Origin: Steinernema hermaphroditum
Taxonomy: Eukaryota; Nematoda; Chromadorea; Rhabditida; Steinernematidae
Assembly: GCA_030435675.1 (NCBI GenBank)
Contig: CM059622.1
Coordinates: 9,548,001 to 9,612,000 of the forward strand
Direction of reading: 5' to 3'
Length of the DNA: 64,000 nucleotides
This document shows, one piece after another, positions 49,642-61,460 of this stretch. Below the pieces are notes generated by a model. The model was given only the letters and a program-made list of their open reading frames with translations, was not told where the DNA came from and ran no database searches. Each line of letters opens with the position of its first letter. Position 1 is the stretch's first letter. A program made the position numbers and the translations under genes.

Positions 49642-51633
49642 CCATCAACAATCAAGACGTGTGGACCTCCTCCTCCCAGAGAGTATTCGTGTTAGCCATG
49701 CCTCCGCCGTATCCCCTCTATAATTGCCGTATTCTCTGGAAGAACTTCATTCTGCCTATAGTGCAGATCGTCGGCTCCTCAATCTCCTCTCCGAGGACGT
49801 CGACCTGAACGCGCTTTACAGTCAGCCATAAATTAGCGGTCTTCGGAGGAATTGCATGATTAAACCGCGAGATTAAGGTGGGATGACGACGCCCAGCTCG
49901 TCCGTTCAGTGGTTGCTGACCACTTAGAAGATTGGCACATAGAACAGGATGGAGCCCGTCTCCATTGGTAGGCTTCCTGGGCCATGGGAAGTTCACTCTG
50001 TTTGTGCAAAACCCCCCAAAGAGGGTTACCGGAGAATTTAGACTCCTTGAGGAGCATGCCTGTCAGCGTCTCGAAACGATCAGAAAGATGTGGCTTTAAC
50101 TTTTCCCTACGTTTCCAGCTCGTACGTTTAGGGATTCCTGACCTCTTGGAAGACGGAGCGGAGTTACGCTGGCCATCTTCGCCAGTCTTCCGGAGTCCTC
50201 GAGAGACGATACAGAGATCGAAGCAAAAGAGGGGCGGGGAGGGCCGGATAATCCTGCCCGGCGGCCCCGGGCGATTGTGTAAATCGGGGCGCTGCCAAGT
50301 GGCCGTAAACAAAGCGGTCGGGGCGCGATGAGCGTTTGGAAGCGGTGCCGCGAGGTCGTCCGGAGGTTTTTTTTTGGAACGAACTCAGCGCCAAATGACC
50401 GGAAGGGGCGCACGACGATAATCGAGTTTGACACTCTCCTGGTGATTGCGGTAGAATTGGCCTCTAAATCCGACGGACTGCAGCGCTTTGGACCTCTTCG
50501 TCCGACTCCGTTCGGATCGCTCTCTCACCCACGAATTGTTTTTGACGTGATTCATGTTTTGATCGTCTGAGAGTTTCGTAATGCGCCATTTTTGTGTCTT
50601 CTTGAGCACCCTCTTCAGAGGTCACAGGCCAAGACGCGGACTCCCCCATTCGTCTTCCTCGTTCTCATTTTTCGCCTTCCGAGGTAATCACTCATCCCCG
50701 GACACCCTCGGCCGTTCTTCTATTCCGTCATGCGCTGCAATTATGGATTTGGCGGCGCAATAAAGCCGAACAAATGGTTCCTCGGGCATGTCGCGGCGAT
50801 TCCACGTACCTTTCTTCTGCACTCGAAGACGTCCTTCCCGAAAGGACATGGCAAGAAGCGAGAGTAAAGCAGAAAACAGTCCACTGCCCTCGATGGGTCC
50901 TGTAGGGGCGTGTGTCCACTTGCGCACTCCGAAAGGCGTCCAAAAGTCGTTCGCTTTACAACTTCGTCTGCAGCGTCGTCGGAGCGCCAAATCAAAAGTG
51001 TAAAAACGTTTTTGTCGCTCGCGAGGAAAGACGACGAACGATTCGCTTCCGTTTGCACCTGATTGCGTCCAGTCCGCGGCGACCCTCGAGGGCCAGAATC
51101 CGCCGGCATCCGATTCCACGAGCACCTCCGGCGCCCTTCCTCTGTCGTCGACGAGTTTGAAGTTATCGGCTACAGCGCCAACGGCGGACGTATCCCTCTC
51201 CCTCGTCCTAATTCCCTCCCTCTCTTTGCATAAAATCGATCGAGGGCCACCCGCCTCGGCGTCCTCCTCGAGGAGTCCACCTCCTCCCACCCACGACGGT
51301 CCTCCAGGCGCCCTTGCGCCATAATATATGCATTAAATGAGGTTCGGATCCGAGGCGATCGAATTCGTGGACCGTCCCTCCAGAAGAAGCTAACCCCGAG
51401 CCTTCGGCGCGGGTGAAGGATCCCGGCTTCGCTTTGTTCCCTCCGAGAATTATTCATTCCCTCGCGTTTCGGGCCGTGGCGCTCGATTGTGCCAACCTGC
51501 ACGGTTCCGCTTCAGACCGACCTCAGCTGCCCTCGGAAAGGCGCTTTTGGCGCCTCGGGCCGATCACGTTGTCTTCTAGTGATAGACGGGTATTCTCTTC
51601 TGTCTTCCGATTCCTCCGAAGCGCCCCGATCCC
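49642..51633. other. 2-kb region upstream of dystrobrevin, no gene supported
   Basis: Numerous open frames on both strands without domains or signal peptides. Probably promoter and intergenic sequence. Confidence 0.5.
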
Positions 51634-53850
51634 ATGTGGTCCGACTCCTCGGAAACGGCCGGCGCCGCGGGCTCCGCCGCCCTCGACTCCAGCCAGGAGC
51701 TCCAGACGCTCATCGATGAAATGCGTGCGTCCAGTCTCGCCTCCGAGTACTGTGGTCCGCTTTTAGGGGTGCAAGACTTCGACTCGATCCGGTTCGCCAC
51801 CTATCGGACGGCGTGCAAACTGCGTTTCATTCAGAAGAAGACGAACGGTGAGTTCTGACTCCTTCAATTCAAGGACCACATTCCCGCTCTAAATTCGCCT
51901 TTTTCTTTCGTGGGGAATGAACAGGCCTGGGCTAAGCCATCAAGACCTTAGTGTTAGAATCGGTCGTTCAGTGCACCTCGTGGACATTTGGAACATGATA
52001 GAGTCGTTCCGGGAGAACGGACTCAACGCCCTTCCGACCCACGCTCAGGTGAAGACGTCGCGGCTGGAGCTGCTGCTGACCACCATCTTCCACAACCTGA
52101 ACAAGCGTCTTCCCACGGCGCAGCACATCGACACCGACCGGAGCATCGCGCTGCTCCTCAGCTTCCTCCTCGGCGCCTACGACCGGCAGCGCGCCGGGCG
52201 CCTCACCGTCTTCTCCATCAAGATCGCCCTCGCCACCATCTGCGCCGGAAAACTGGTGGACAAACTGCGCTGTAGGCCGTGAGCGGGAATCCCTCTAAGG
52301 GTGCGCTTTAGACGTCTTCTCCCTGATATCGGACACCGCGGGAATCATGGAGCAGGACAAGTTCACCGACTACCTCCAGCAGGTGCTCGCGCTCGCCACC
52401 GCCGTCTTCGAGGCGCCCACCTTCGGCTTCTCCGAGACCGCCGTCGGGCAGTGCTTCAAGAAGGAGGAAGTCATCTCGCTCAACCACTTCCTCGACGTCC
52501 TCATGAATGACCCGTGCCCACCCTGCCTCATGTGGCTCCCGCTGCTGCACCGCATGAGCAGCGTCGAGCATGTCTACCACCCCGTCGTCTGCGACGCCTG
52601 CCAGGTACCCACCCCTTCCCTCCATGCAGAGATCCTCCGTTCAGGTGCGCTCGTTCACGGGATTCCGCTACAAGTGCCAGCGGTGCTCGAACTACCAGCT
52701 GTGCCAGCAGTGCTTCTGGCGTGGCCGGACGAGTCAGTCGCACTCGAACGAGCACGAGATGAAGGAGTACTCCAGCTACGTAGGTGTGCCGCCAAAGAAC
52801 CCCCACGAGAACCGTGTTCAGAAGTCGCCGACGAAGCAGCTCGCCCACTCGATCCACAAGTCCCTGCAGTGCATCCCGACGCCGCAGTCGAAGTCGCACA
52901 AGGCGTTCCCTCCGAAGCCGCAGCGTCCGCTCGACTTGGCCAACATCGTGCCTATGACACCCTCCACCTTCCGTCACCAGACGGGCAGCGGCGAAGCCGT
53001 CGCCGTGGGTGGTGGTCCCGACTGGGCCCTGGGAGGCGTCGGGGGCACGCTTCTCCTTCCCAGCAACAACGGAGGCGTCATGGACGACGAGCACAAGCTC
53101 ATCGCCAGGTACTCGGCGAAGCTCGCCGGAAGGACCGTGGTGAGTCAGAAGCCTTTCCTCTTGGCGAGGCAGACCTTCGACGAAGTCTAATCACCAACTA
53201 CAGTACCCCTCGACCGCGTCGATAGCGGGGATGAAGCCGGTGCGGTCGACGATGATGGACAGCCTGGATGAGAGGGCGATGATCGCGCAGCTGGAGGAGG
53301 AGAACGGCGAGATGCTGCGGGAGATGGCCTCTCTGGACCAGCAGGTGGGGCCGGCGAGGATATCGTAACCCAGGGTATTCAGGCGATGATGAACGACAGT
53401 AGCGACCAGCTGATGGCGCTGCGGGAGAAGAAGAGCGAGCTGGAGCTGAAGATGCGCACGATGCAACAGACGCGGCGTCAGCTGATGCAGCAGCTGGAGA
53501 CGGTGATGTCGCAGCTGAACGTAGGTGCCTCCGAGGGAGAGCCTTCCGAAGTCGCCTTTCAGACGACGTCGATGAGCGGCGGCGGCACCATGGGTCGCGC
53601 GATGTCCTCGTTGGGGAACCTTCCGGATTCGCTCTCCGGCATCGGCAACCGCGTCAGCTCGGCCTTCCGGGAGCCGAATGTGCCGCGAGCCGGCAGTCTC
53701 CCGGCCTCCCAGCTGCAGGGCGACCTGCTCAGTGCCGCCGACGACATCACAGAGAACATCACGCTGCTGATGGAGCATGCCCGCCACGAAGTCGAAGACG
53801 CGCCCCTCCCCGGCGATGGCCTCTACTCGCGCTCCGTGGGCCAGTTCTAA
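51634..53850 (+). CDS. dystrobrevin
   Basis: Cytoplasmic member of the dystrophin-associated complex at muscle and synaptic membranes. Six exons: 51,634-51,847, 51,972-52,271, 52,312-52,604, 52,645-53,139, 53,204-53,344 and 53,383-53,850. Domains in order: EF-hand-like region 1 (FATYRTACKLRFIQKKTN, HLVDIWNMIESFRENGLNAL), region 2 (FEAPTFGFSETAVGQCF, FLDVLMNDPCPPCLMWLPLL), ZZ finger (VCDACQ...GFRYKCQRCSNYQLCQQC, SHSNEHEMKEY), linker RPLDLANIVPMTPSTF, and two heptad-repeat coiled coils (MIAQLEEENGEMLREMASLD; LREKKSELELKMRTMQQTRR) that pair with dystrophin/syntrophin. All splice joins keep phase. There is no WW or spectrin region, which separates it from dystrophin. ACTACAG|TACCCC spans one acceptor. 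Confidence 0.93.
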
Positions 53851-54127
53851 CATCTTCTGTACATTGCCAGTTGCCAAGTGTTGCAAGATTGCCTTATGAA
53901 AGTAAACGAAATCTATCTAAATAATCTGATCTACACTTCACACCGACATCCAAGGCTCAGTTTCTAGGGGCTCACTTCAGCGTAACGCCACTGGCGCTTA
54001 GAATACACTCAGGGACTCGGACTCCCTTGCATCCTTCCGGCCCTCTGGCATGTCGACGAACCGCCTACTGACGTGCAGCCACGGCCTACCGTACTAGTGA
54101 ACAGTCTCTTTGAAGGGATCTTCTCCG

Positions 54128-54907
54128 GCGTGTCAACCGGCTCGTTTTTCCGTCCTCGGCTGAGTAGTAAATGTCACACGTTAGGACATCGATCTTACCA
54201 CATCTTCAATAACTTGTATCTGCAGGTTTGCACCGATTATGATCGGTAGCAGCGCTCATGTCGCCCGCAAAATGATCAGCGCCCCGCATTCCATTATTGA
54301 AATACAAAACCGTTCGAATAACGGTCGAAGTTCTGACTTTCGGACACTTCCATGTTAGCTCAGAATCACCTAGCTTACAAGCGAAATAACTTTCTCCGTC
54401 TTGCGTGCCTTGTGGTCGTTCGATGCGCAAAATGTTAAGGAGACAAAGGCGCACAAATTCATTGGATGGATTTAGATATAATGCATTATTCGCCGAGAAA
54501 TCGGCAATTTACTGCTGAAATCGTCATTTTTCGCGAAAAACAGCCTGCCATAAGTGCGAAATAACTTTTCGTAGATTGCGTAGTTTTCGTTCGCTCGGTA
54601 CACAAAATGCTCAGTGAGCTCTAACGCACAAATTCATCTGATGGATTTCGTTCTAGTGTCCTGAGCGTCGAGAAAAGTTGGAAAACAGGTCGAAAAATGA
54701 CCGTAAAAAGTCGAATTTTTTGAGTTTCCGATATTTTTGTATCAATCGATAGCTCTCGGCGTCATTAGTGATTTGCCGTTGGAATTAGTGCAAATGGACT
54801 GATCTACACGGAATTACAGGCCAAAAACTACCCACAAAGTAGCCTGGTCCCGACACGAAGCGGCGGACGCTTTCGTGAACCAATTTCCCTTATGCTGACA
54901 CGCCGTG
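54128..54907. mobile_element. element with degenerate left and intact right GACACGCCGTG end
   Basis: The right end CTGACACGCCGTG is at 54,895-54,907; a weak left match (GGCGTGTCAA) lies at 54,127. The interior shows the CACAAAATGCTCAGTGAGCT and CGAAATAACTTTTCG words of the family. Confidence 0.5.
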
Positions 54908-54921
54908 TGGCATGGCGTGTC

Positions 54922-56344
54922 AGAGTACCTAAACAAGGTCAGAAAGTTTGGGTTATTGCCATATGGGCCCTGCCACGACTTCCCTGGGAAGTACGCGTAC
55001 TCATCATTCTATACAGTTCCAAACCCTGAAAGCAATAAGAAGAGAAGTAGCAATGAAGGAGACGCCCGCGGTATATCGATACATCGTTACGTAATATCAT
55101 GCGCGATTTGAAACTGCATAGAAAGATGAGTACGCGTACTCCCCAGGGAAGTCGTGGCAGCACCCATATGGCAATAACCCAAACTTTCTGACCTTGTTTA
55201 GGTACTCTAGTACCCTTATACGCACATAATATTCTGGGTTTTCTTGTTCTCGTGAAGGCCTACATTTACATTTACTCTTGAATCAATGACATTCGTCATG
55301 CAAGATATCTCATAATGCTCAAAGGAGAACCGTATATTACCGTAGTGGCTGCTGATCTTCTTTTTTCGGCGCAGAGAGCGACGTCCGAATTGAAGACAGC
55401 TATCCCATCAATGTGCGCGGGCTTCGAAACGACAAAGAGGCTGTATCCAGAAGATGCGCGGTGGTGGAGCATAACAGGCGACGTGGAATCCCGTCTTCGG
55501 TGCGGTTGACGGAGCAGACTTCGGAGTTGGGGCGATTCTTCGCCTTCAGTGGACGGCGCAGGTGGTCGGGTGATGCTGACGGTCTTCTTGGCGAGATATA
55601 ATTCGGCTTACGTTCCACGCCAGCCACAGCGGATTGGAACGGGGCGATCATTGTGCCAACAACGACGGCCGAGAACAACCGCTTACTCAACTCATCCGAG
55701 CGAACTCACAAGGGAACATCCCCAAGTGTCCGACGAGTTAGGAGCTGAGATGTGGCGCGGCTTGTAGACGGTCTTCTAACTAAGAAAACGCACATAATCT
55801 CATCGGCCATAAATCAGTCGGGCTACCATAAAGATGGTCATGAAGTTGCAAGGTCTCCTGGTGCGATGTCCCTGACTAGTCAGAATATACGGTATTTTTG
55901 TCAGTTTTTTGTCATTTTTTGACCCCTTTTCTTGCTAAAAGAACATGGTTGTTAACTGGTAATGTTAATTTTGGCTCTAAATGCCGAAATCCTTAAAAAC
56001 CCCGTCCAAAATCGGACAAAAATACCGTATATTCTGACTAGTCAGGGACATCGCACCAGGAGACCTTGCAACTTCATGACCATCTTTATGGTAGCCCGAC
56101 TGATTTATGGCCGATGAGATTATGTGCGTTTTCTTAGTTAGAAGACCGTCTACAAGCCGCGCCACATCTCAGCTCCTAACTCGTCGGGCACTTGGGGATG
56201 TTCCCTTGTCAGACAGCCTCAGAGAGAGAGCGAGTGGGCGACCCGACCGATCGCTGGGAACACAAATGAAAGACCGAAGGCCTACCATACTGTAAAAATT
56301 TCATTTCAATCGGCGTGGCACACTTTGTGAGGGTCCCTTGTCAG
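54922..56344. mobile_element. second copy of the 10.3-kb MITE, split by an insertion of about 1 kb
   Basis: 54,922-55,262 matches the inner left and middle of 10,329-10,824; 56,276-56,344 matches its right end (CCATACTGTAAAAATTTCAT...GTGAGGGTCCCTTG). The break falls within GAAGGCCTA, present on both sides. Confidence 0.75.
55711..56209. repeat. near-perfect palindrome, arms of about 220 bp
   Basis: CAAGGGAACATCCCCAAGTG through CAGAATATACGGTATTTTTG is mirrored exactly at 56,020-56,209 around about 55,958. A fold-back MITE nested within the split MITE. The ends resemble the MITE ends CAAGGGACCCTCACAAAGTG. Confidence 0.85.
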
Positions 56345-56379
56345 TAGTGTTCATGTTGCCCGCATAATGTTCAGTGACA

Positions 56380-57660
56380 CGTATTCCACTGGTAAAATGG
56401 GAAACCGACCGAAGAACGATAAAAATTATTCAAAATTTCTGAGACTTCCATGAAAGTCCATGAAAGCCGCACCGTTAAAATGGATAAACTTTCTCAATTC
56501 GTATTCAATCGTCTCCAACCGGGTCGCGAAATGCTCAGCAGAGAATTTACCATCGATTCGTGCATTGGATTTTGCAAATTCGACTTCTTCGCGGAGAAAT
56601 CTGCATTCTAGCGCTGAACTAGACCATTTTTGAGCTAGAATGCCAATCCGTAGAAGTGGACAAACTTTTTCAATTCGCAATGGATCTCAGTGAGTCGGTC
56701 TGCAAAATGCTCAGCAGAGAATTTGCCACCGATTCCACCTTTTGATTTTTATTTAATATCCTGTGCGTCGAGAAAAGTTCGAGGAACCACAAAAAATGGC
56801 TCAAAAAGTCGAAAATTTCTTCAGTAACTCGTATCTTCAGATTTGGACCGATTATGATCGGTAACGGTTGCCCTCAAAATGATCAGCGCCGCGCATTCCA
56901 AAGCAAAGTTCCACTCCGCACACGTTCGACGAACGGTGGAAATTCAAGAAATTTCTGGAGCTTCTGTGATTTGCCCTACTTCCAAGCTTAATAACTTTTT
57001 TTTCAGGCCAATGCGTTTCATGCTCATTCGGCACACAAATGCTCGCGAGAGGAAAACGCACAGATTTGTCTTATGAATTTTGATTTAAGGCATTGTACGC
57101 AGAGAAATCTGCAATTCATTGTAGAACGTGCCATCTTCGGCGGAAAAATGCCCAGTCTTAGACTCGCTATAACTCTGCGCACGCTGAGTAGTTTGCGCTC
57201 GTTCGGTGCGCAAAATGCTTAACAGGCTTTAGTGCATACATCGATCCCATCAATTTCGATTTAGTCCACACAGAGAAATCTGGAATTTAGTCCAAAAATC
57301 AAAAGTGCCCGGTCATAGACGCGAAATAACTTTTTCAGGCCAGCGTGTCTCTTCCTCGTTTGGCCCACAAAATCGCGAGAGAAAGGCGCACAGATTTGCC
57401 TTCTGAATTTTCATTTAATGCCTTCTACGCAGAGAAATCTGCAATTTACTACAGAACGCGCCTTTTCTGACGAAAAATGTCCAGCCGTAGAACCAAAATA
57501 TCTCGTCGTAGGCTGTACGGTTTCCGCACAGCCAGTGCACAAAATGTTCAGCAGGCTCAAACCTAGTGCAGAAACCTGAATGCATATTTTGCGGATTTCG
57601 ATCGACTGTCCTGTATATAGAAAAAGTCATGAATAACTGTCGAAATGCACAAAATATGAC
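56380..57660. repeat. array of diverged subrepeats, roughly 150-180 bp each
   Basis: Repeating order: AATAACTTTTTC, then a variable stretch ending CACAAAATGCTCAGC, then CACAGATTTG(C)CTT, TGAATTTTGATTTAAG and GCAGAGAAATCTGCAATTTA. At least six units; a related stretch precedes it at 54,230-54,700. Confidence 0.7.
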
Positions 57661-57745
57661 GAGTGTTTTGTGGTTCCGGACACGATGAGAAGAAAACGAC
57701 CGAGACACGATTTTTCCCGCTTTTTAATGGCGCTGACACGCCGTG

Positions 57746-58296
57746 GAAGCTTTAAAGGTGCAGAAAAGCTCACTCGTCGTTTCCGGGTGGTCCCACCGCG
57801 AAAATGGCGCAACTCGACGGAGTTCGGCGATGTCGAGGGCGCCGTGAGCGTAACCGTCGCCCGATCCGCGAGGACTTCGGTCCAGGCGAAAATGTCATTC
57901 GTGGACGCTGTGGTAGCCAGATTCGCTGCTTAGCCAAATTCGCTGCCCACAGTAATTTTCAGGGAAAACGTGTCGAGACCTTTGTTTAGTTTTCATACGT
58001 TCGGCTTTTTGTTTCTTTTTTTTTGTAGTTTACCCAAGCTTGTTTGTTGTAGTAGCTTCTGTGTGTGGTGAACTTTTTGCCGAAAATCTTCTCGCCTTTT
58101 AACGTAAAGCCTTACTGACTAACGTCCTTAGAAGTCATCCCACAATAAACGTAGAGCTTTCGGTTCGACGAGAGAAACAGCCATTACTTTTGGAACATGC
58201 AGCCTAGTTATCGGAAGAAGCGGCGAACAATTCTTTGGGTGAACGAAGTGACTTAAAGGGACAGTGTCATCGTGAAAAAATTTTCTCAAATCTTTC
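57746..58296. other. segment between elements, no gene seen
   Basis: Short Arg-rich frames only; no motif. Confidence 0.4.
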
Positions 58297-58937
58297 TGAA
58301 AGTTACACAACCCCTACCCAGTTTTTAGCGGAACACGATGGTGATTTCCGTTTCGCTGCAGACCTGCAGGTTTTCGAGCTACAATCCTTCTACCGGAAGC
58401 TGGTATTTACTGGATTTTGCTTGGCCTTATCACGAGGTCCCTGATAATTTCGATTTGTCTACTGTAGCCATTTCCTGCAGCATATGGTGGGCAGTTCGAA
58501 GGTGGGTAGTTCCGAGCGAAGCTCCGAGCAGCGAGGTCAGGCAAAGCGTTGTGAGACCCCAGTCAGTAGTCTGTCTGCTGCTTCCAGCTGCTTCAAACCC
58601 AAGCGCGACCGATGCTGTGTATAATCAGAGTTTGAGTCAGATGGACAACTTTATTCTATTTAACCTTCCTAGAACAACAATTATGCGTGTGACTCTACGA
58701 CCTCATATGTCACTTTGTATCAAACTCTTAGCCACGGTAAGACGTATTAAAGGGAAGATGGTCAAACAAGAAACAAGAATTTCTGGAGATATGTTCTGCG
58801 TAGCCAAACGGACACACTGTAGTCATGACAGTTCTGCCGTTGTGGGACACTCTAAACTTCAGAAACAGTCCCTAAGGTTAATTTGTTTCTTTGCAGTAAA
58901 CCAATTATCTGAAGGGTAAATCAGTCGGTCTCACTCG

Positions 58938-59447
58938 TGTCGCGGTGGCGAGCGGTCGGTCCCTCCGGTCGCTCTCTGAGCGCCCGGTTGGTCAGACAGC
59001 AAATCCTGTGGCATGTATGAGTTTTCCGGCTTCCAGAGGGAATTGGGACACCCGGAAGCCGTAGTCCCACCACCGTTGACAACAAGATGTCCGACGCCAG
59101 GAATCCGGCAGCGCGAGATGTCATCCCGAAGGTCGCCGACGCTCTGAGGACGCCACCACCGACGAAAACGCAACTTCTGGACCAGTGACTCATCTTTTCG
59201 AAGCATATGCGAGCTCAGAAGCGTCCGCTGTGCCGCAAACGCCCGAGAAGAAGAAGTTTCACCGCCATTTCCGGAGATGCGCGATTCCCAGATGCCCCGT
59301 GAAGCGCGCCGTCTACGACCGGTTCGACATCAACACCACGCCAGGAATTAAGCCGTCTACAAGTGATATCCTCTGTTGTCTATTTTCGGTGTCATGCAAG
59401 GCGTAACGCCTTTGATTCATGAAGTAAAGTAAGTAAGTAAGTAAATC
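58938..59447 (+). mobile_element. RTE-derived short element, copy 3, with GTAA tail
   Basis: Head TGTCGCGGTGGCGAGCGGTC and middle CCCAGATGCCCCGTGAAGCG as in copies 1 and 2. The tail ends in (GTAA)n at about 59,430-59,447, typical of RTE-mobilised 3' ends. Confidence 0.8.
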
Positions 59448-60189
59448 AGTCTATGGGTGTCTCGCAGTAATTAAAGACCCGTGTTGATCGTTTGTGAAGG
59501 CTGGGATTATTAGAAGGTCGAACGTATTGAGAATAATGCTTGAGACTACACTAAAACACATTCTGTGACATTTTTGGTATGTAAAAGTCGAACACGAATG
59601 TAATGTCCAATTGCGCCTTTGAAGTGTTTGTAGATTTCGGCCTTTACCTTCTACCCCAGGATAGATACAACCTTTTCCCTAATACACTATTAAGAAGCCT
59701 TAGGCGTGTATCGAAGACTGACCCCTTTCATACCTGTATGTTATGTCTCACCCACAGCATCTGCAAAATTACGAATGGAAGGGAAATGTGTAGACAACAG
59801 CCACCTCCGAAAATTGCATAAAGCTTCTAGCCCAAATGAGCACTCCTTAAGCACCTGATGGACCGAAGATATAATTACGTTCAACGGAACATGGATGTCA
59901 ATTTTTACAAAAAAAGACCAAAAAATCCTATGAAATGTACAGTGTGGTGTCGGTGTCCATGGCATAAGTTACCTACGATATGTTTGTGGTATGAGTTGGT
60001 GGGGGATGAGTTACCATGTGTCCAACATAAGCAGTAGACAGTTGGCTTCACTGCTCGCTGCTTCGAGCAACGACACTGCTGCCTGAGGTCCCACAGCGAT
60101 TTGCCTGATTTCGCTGGTGGTGCTGTTTCTGCTGCTTCGTGGTGCCTCCAATGACGACGCTTGTCGTCGTTCGCAGCCACCACCCAGCA

Positions 60190-60565
60190 TATGCGACCCG
60201 AACACTCTACCACCAAGTGCGCGTTTGGCGAAGAGGTGGTGCGTTGTTCTTGGAGACTGTGTAACAGGGTTCAGTCCCCCGTGTGGCCGGAATTTTTTCT
60301 TCGACGTTCTTGGTCCGTTCTGAATGTCAACAAGATGCAGTTATGCCTATGAGGACAAAAGACAAGCAGTTTAAGTAGAACCCAAGTATAGCTGGCTATT
60401 CTACAGATAAATTGCGATCTGGATTTTAAGGAAGCTTGTTGACATTCAGAACGGACCAAGAACGTCGAAGAAAAAATTCCGGCCACACGGGGGACCGGAC
60501 CCTGATAGTCTCCAAGAACAACGCACTACCTCTTCGCCAAACGCGCACTTGATGGTAGAGTGTTC
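60190..60565. repeat. palindrome, arms of about 135 bp
   Basis: GCGCGTTTGGCGAAGAGGTG through GGTCCGTTCTGAATGTCAAC is mirrored on the far side of about 60,377. Nested in the right part of the composite element. Confidence 0.8.
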
Positions 60566-60890
60566 ATATGCTACAGGAAATGGCTACAGTAGACAAATCG
60601 AAATTATCAGGGACCTCGTGCTAAGGCCAAGCAAAATCCAGTAAATACCAGCTTCCGGTAGAAGGATTGTAGCTCGAAAACCTGCAGGTCTGCAGCGAAA
60701 CGGAAATCACCATCGTGTTCCGCTAAAAACTGGGTAGGGGTTGTGTAACTTTCAGAAAAAAAAAAAAAAAAATAACTCCCACTAACTACAGGGTTGCTAA
60801 GTTGAAAACGCTTGTAGATGAACGCAGGTAAGGATAAGACAGGGCGAATATATTGTAAGAACAGCAAACCTCTCAGCTCGAAGGGGCTCA

Positions 60891-61000
60891 GGACAACTCA
60901 TACCAGGACAACTCATACCTGGACAACTCATACCAGGACAACTCATACCAGGGACAGCTCATACCATGGACAACTTATACCAGGACAACTCATACCACGG
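60891..61000 (+). repeat. 15-nt tandem repeat GGACAACTCATACCA
   Basis: About seven slightly varying units. The complementary unit array occurs at 61,382-61,460, so the two arrays face each other across about 380 bp. Confidence 0.9.
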
Positions 61001-61381
61001 TGTGCCGACAATTGCGCGACGACAGTTGCACAAAATACACGTACAAATACATGACATAGGCTGGTCTTAGGCGCTGGCTTAAGCTTGTGCTTAGATAATG
61101 AAGGTTGTGTATTCATTTTGCGTGCGGTTTAACATCTAGGCTTGGCTTAGACTCCGGTTTAAGCTCATGCCTATAGATTTTAAGCGAGCCCGCAGGGCGA
61201 GCCCAGTAGTCGCGAAAAAAAGGACATGTATATGTAGACAGAAGACCATGCTGCAAAGTGCGTGAAGCTATTAGCCTAAGTAAAACTTATTAGACGCATG
61301 TTGGACCGAAAGCATAGCTATGGAACGTGCAGCCACACTTTTGAAAAAAAAACCTAAAAAGTGCTGTGAAATGTGTGATGC

Positions 61382-61460
61382 GGTATGAGTTGCCTTGGCA
61401 TGGGCTGTCCGCGGTATGAGTTGTCCTGGTATGAGTTGTCCTGGTATGAGCTGCCATGGA
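61382..61460 (-). repeat. inverted array of the same 15-nt unit
   Basis: GGTATGAGTTGTCCT units, ending at GAGCTGCCATGG. Probably the opposite subterminal array of one element covering 60.9-61.46 kb. Flanks 61,340-61,400 also match 59,900-59,965 with divergence. Confidence 0.75.

Larger units (their letters stand above)
54911..57745. mobile_element. large CACGGCGTGTCAG-family element with nested insertions
   Basis: The left end CATGGCGTGTCAG (54,911) is only 3 nt from the end of the preceding element; the right end CTGACACGCCGTG is at 57,733-57,745. Contains a MITE, a 500-bp fold-back and an array of diverged subrepeats. Confidence 0.6.
58297..60757. mobile_element. composite element with inverted repeats of about 190 bp
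   Basis: Left CTGAAAGTTACACAACCCCTA...CATATG (58,297-58,485) is mirrored at about 60,567-60,757. Contains an RTE-derived short element and a smaller palindrome. Interior coding capacity not recognised. Confidence 0.7.

Noticed and set aside
52528..53094. 188-codon open frame on the reverse strand
   Set aside because: Antisense shadow of dystrobrevin exons 3-4.
60891..61000. Short palindromic or CRISPR-type repeats
   Set aside because: Units are head-to-tail without spacers, and a complementary array faces them, which fits a transposon subterminal array.
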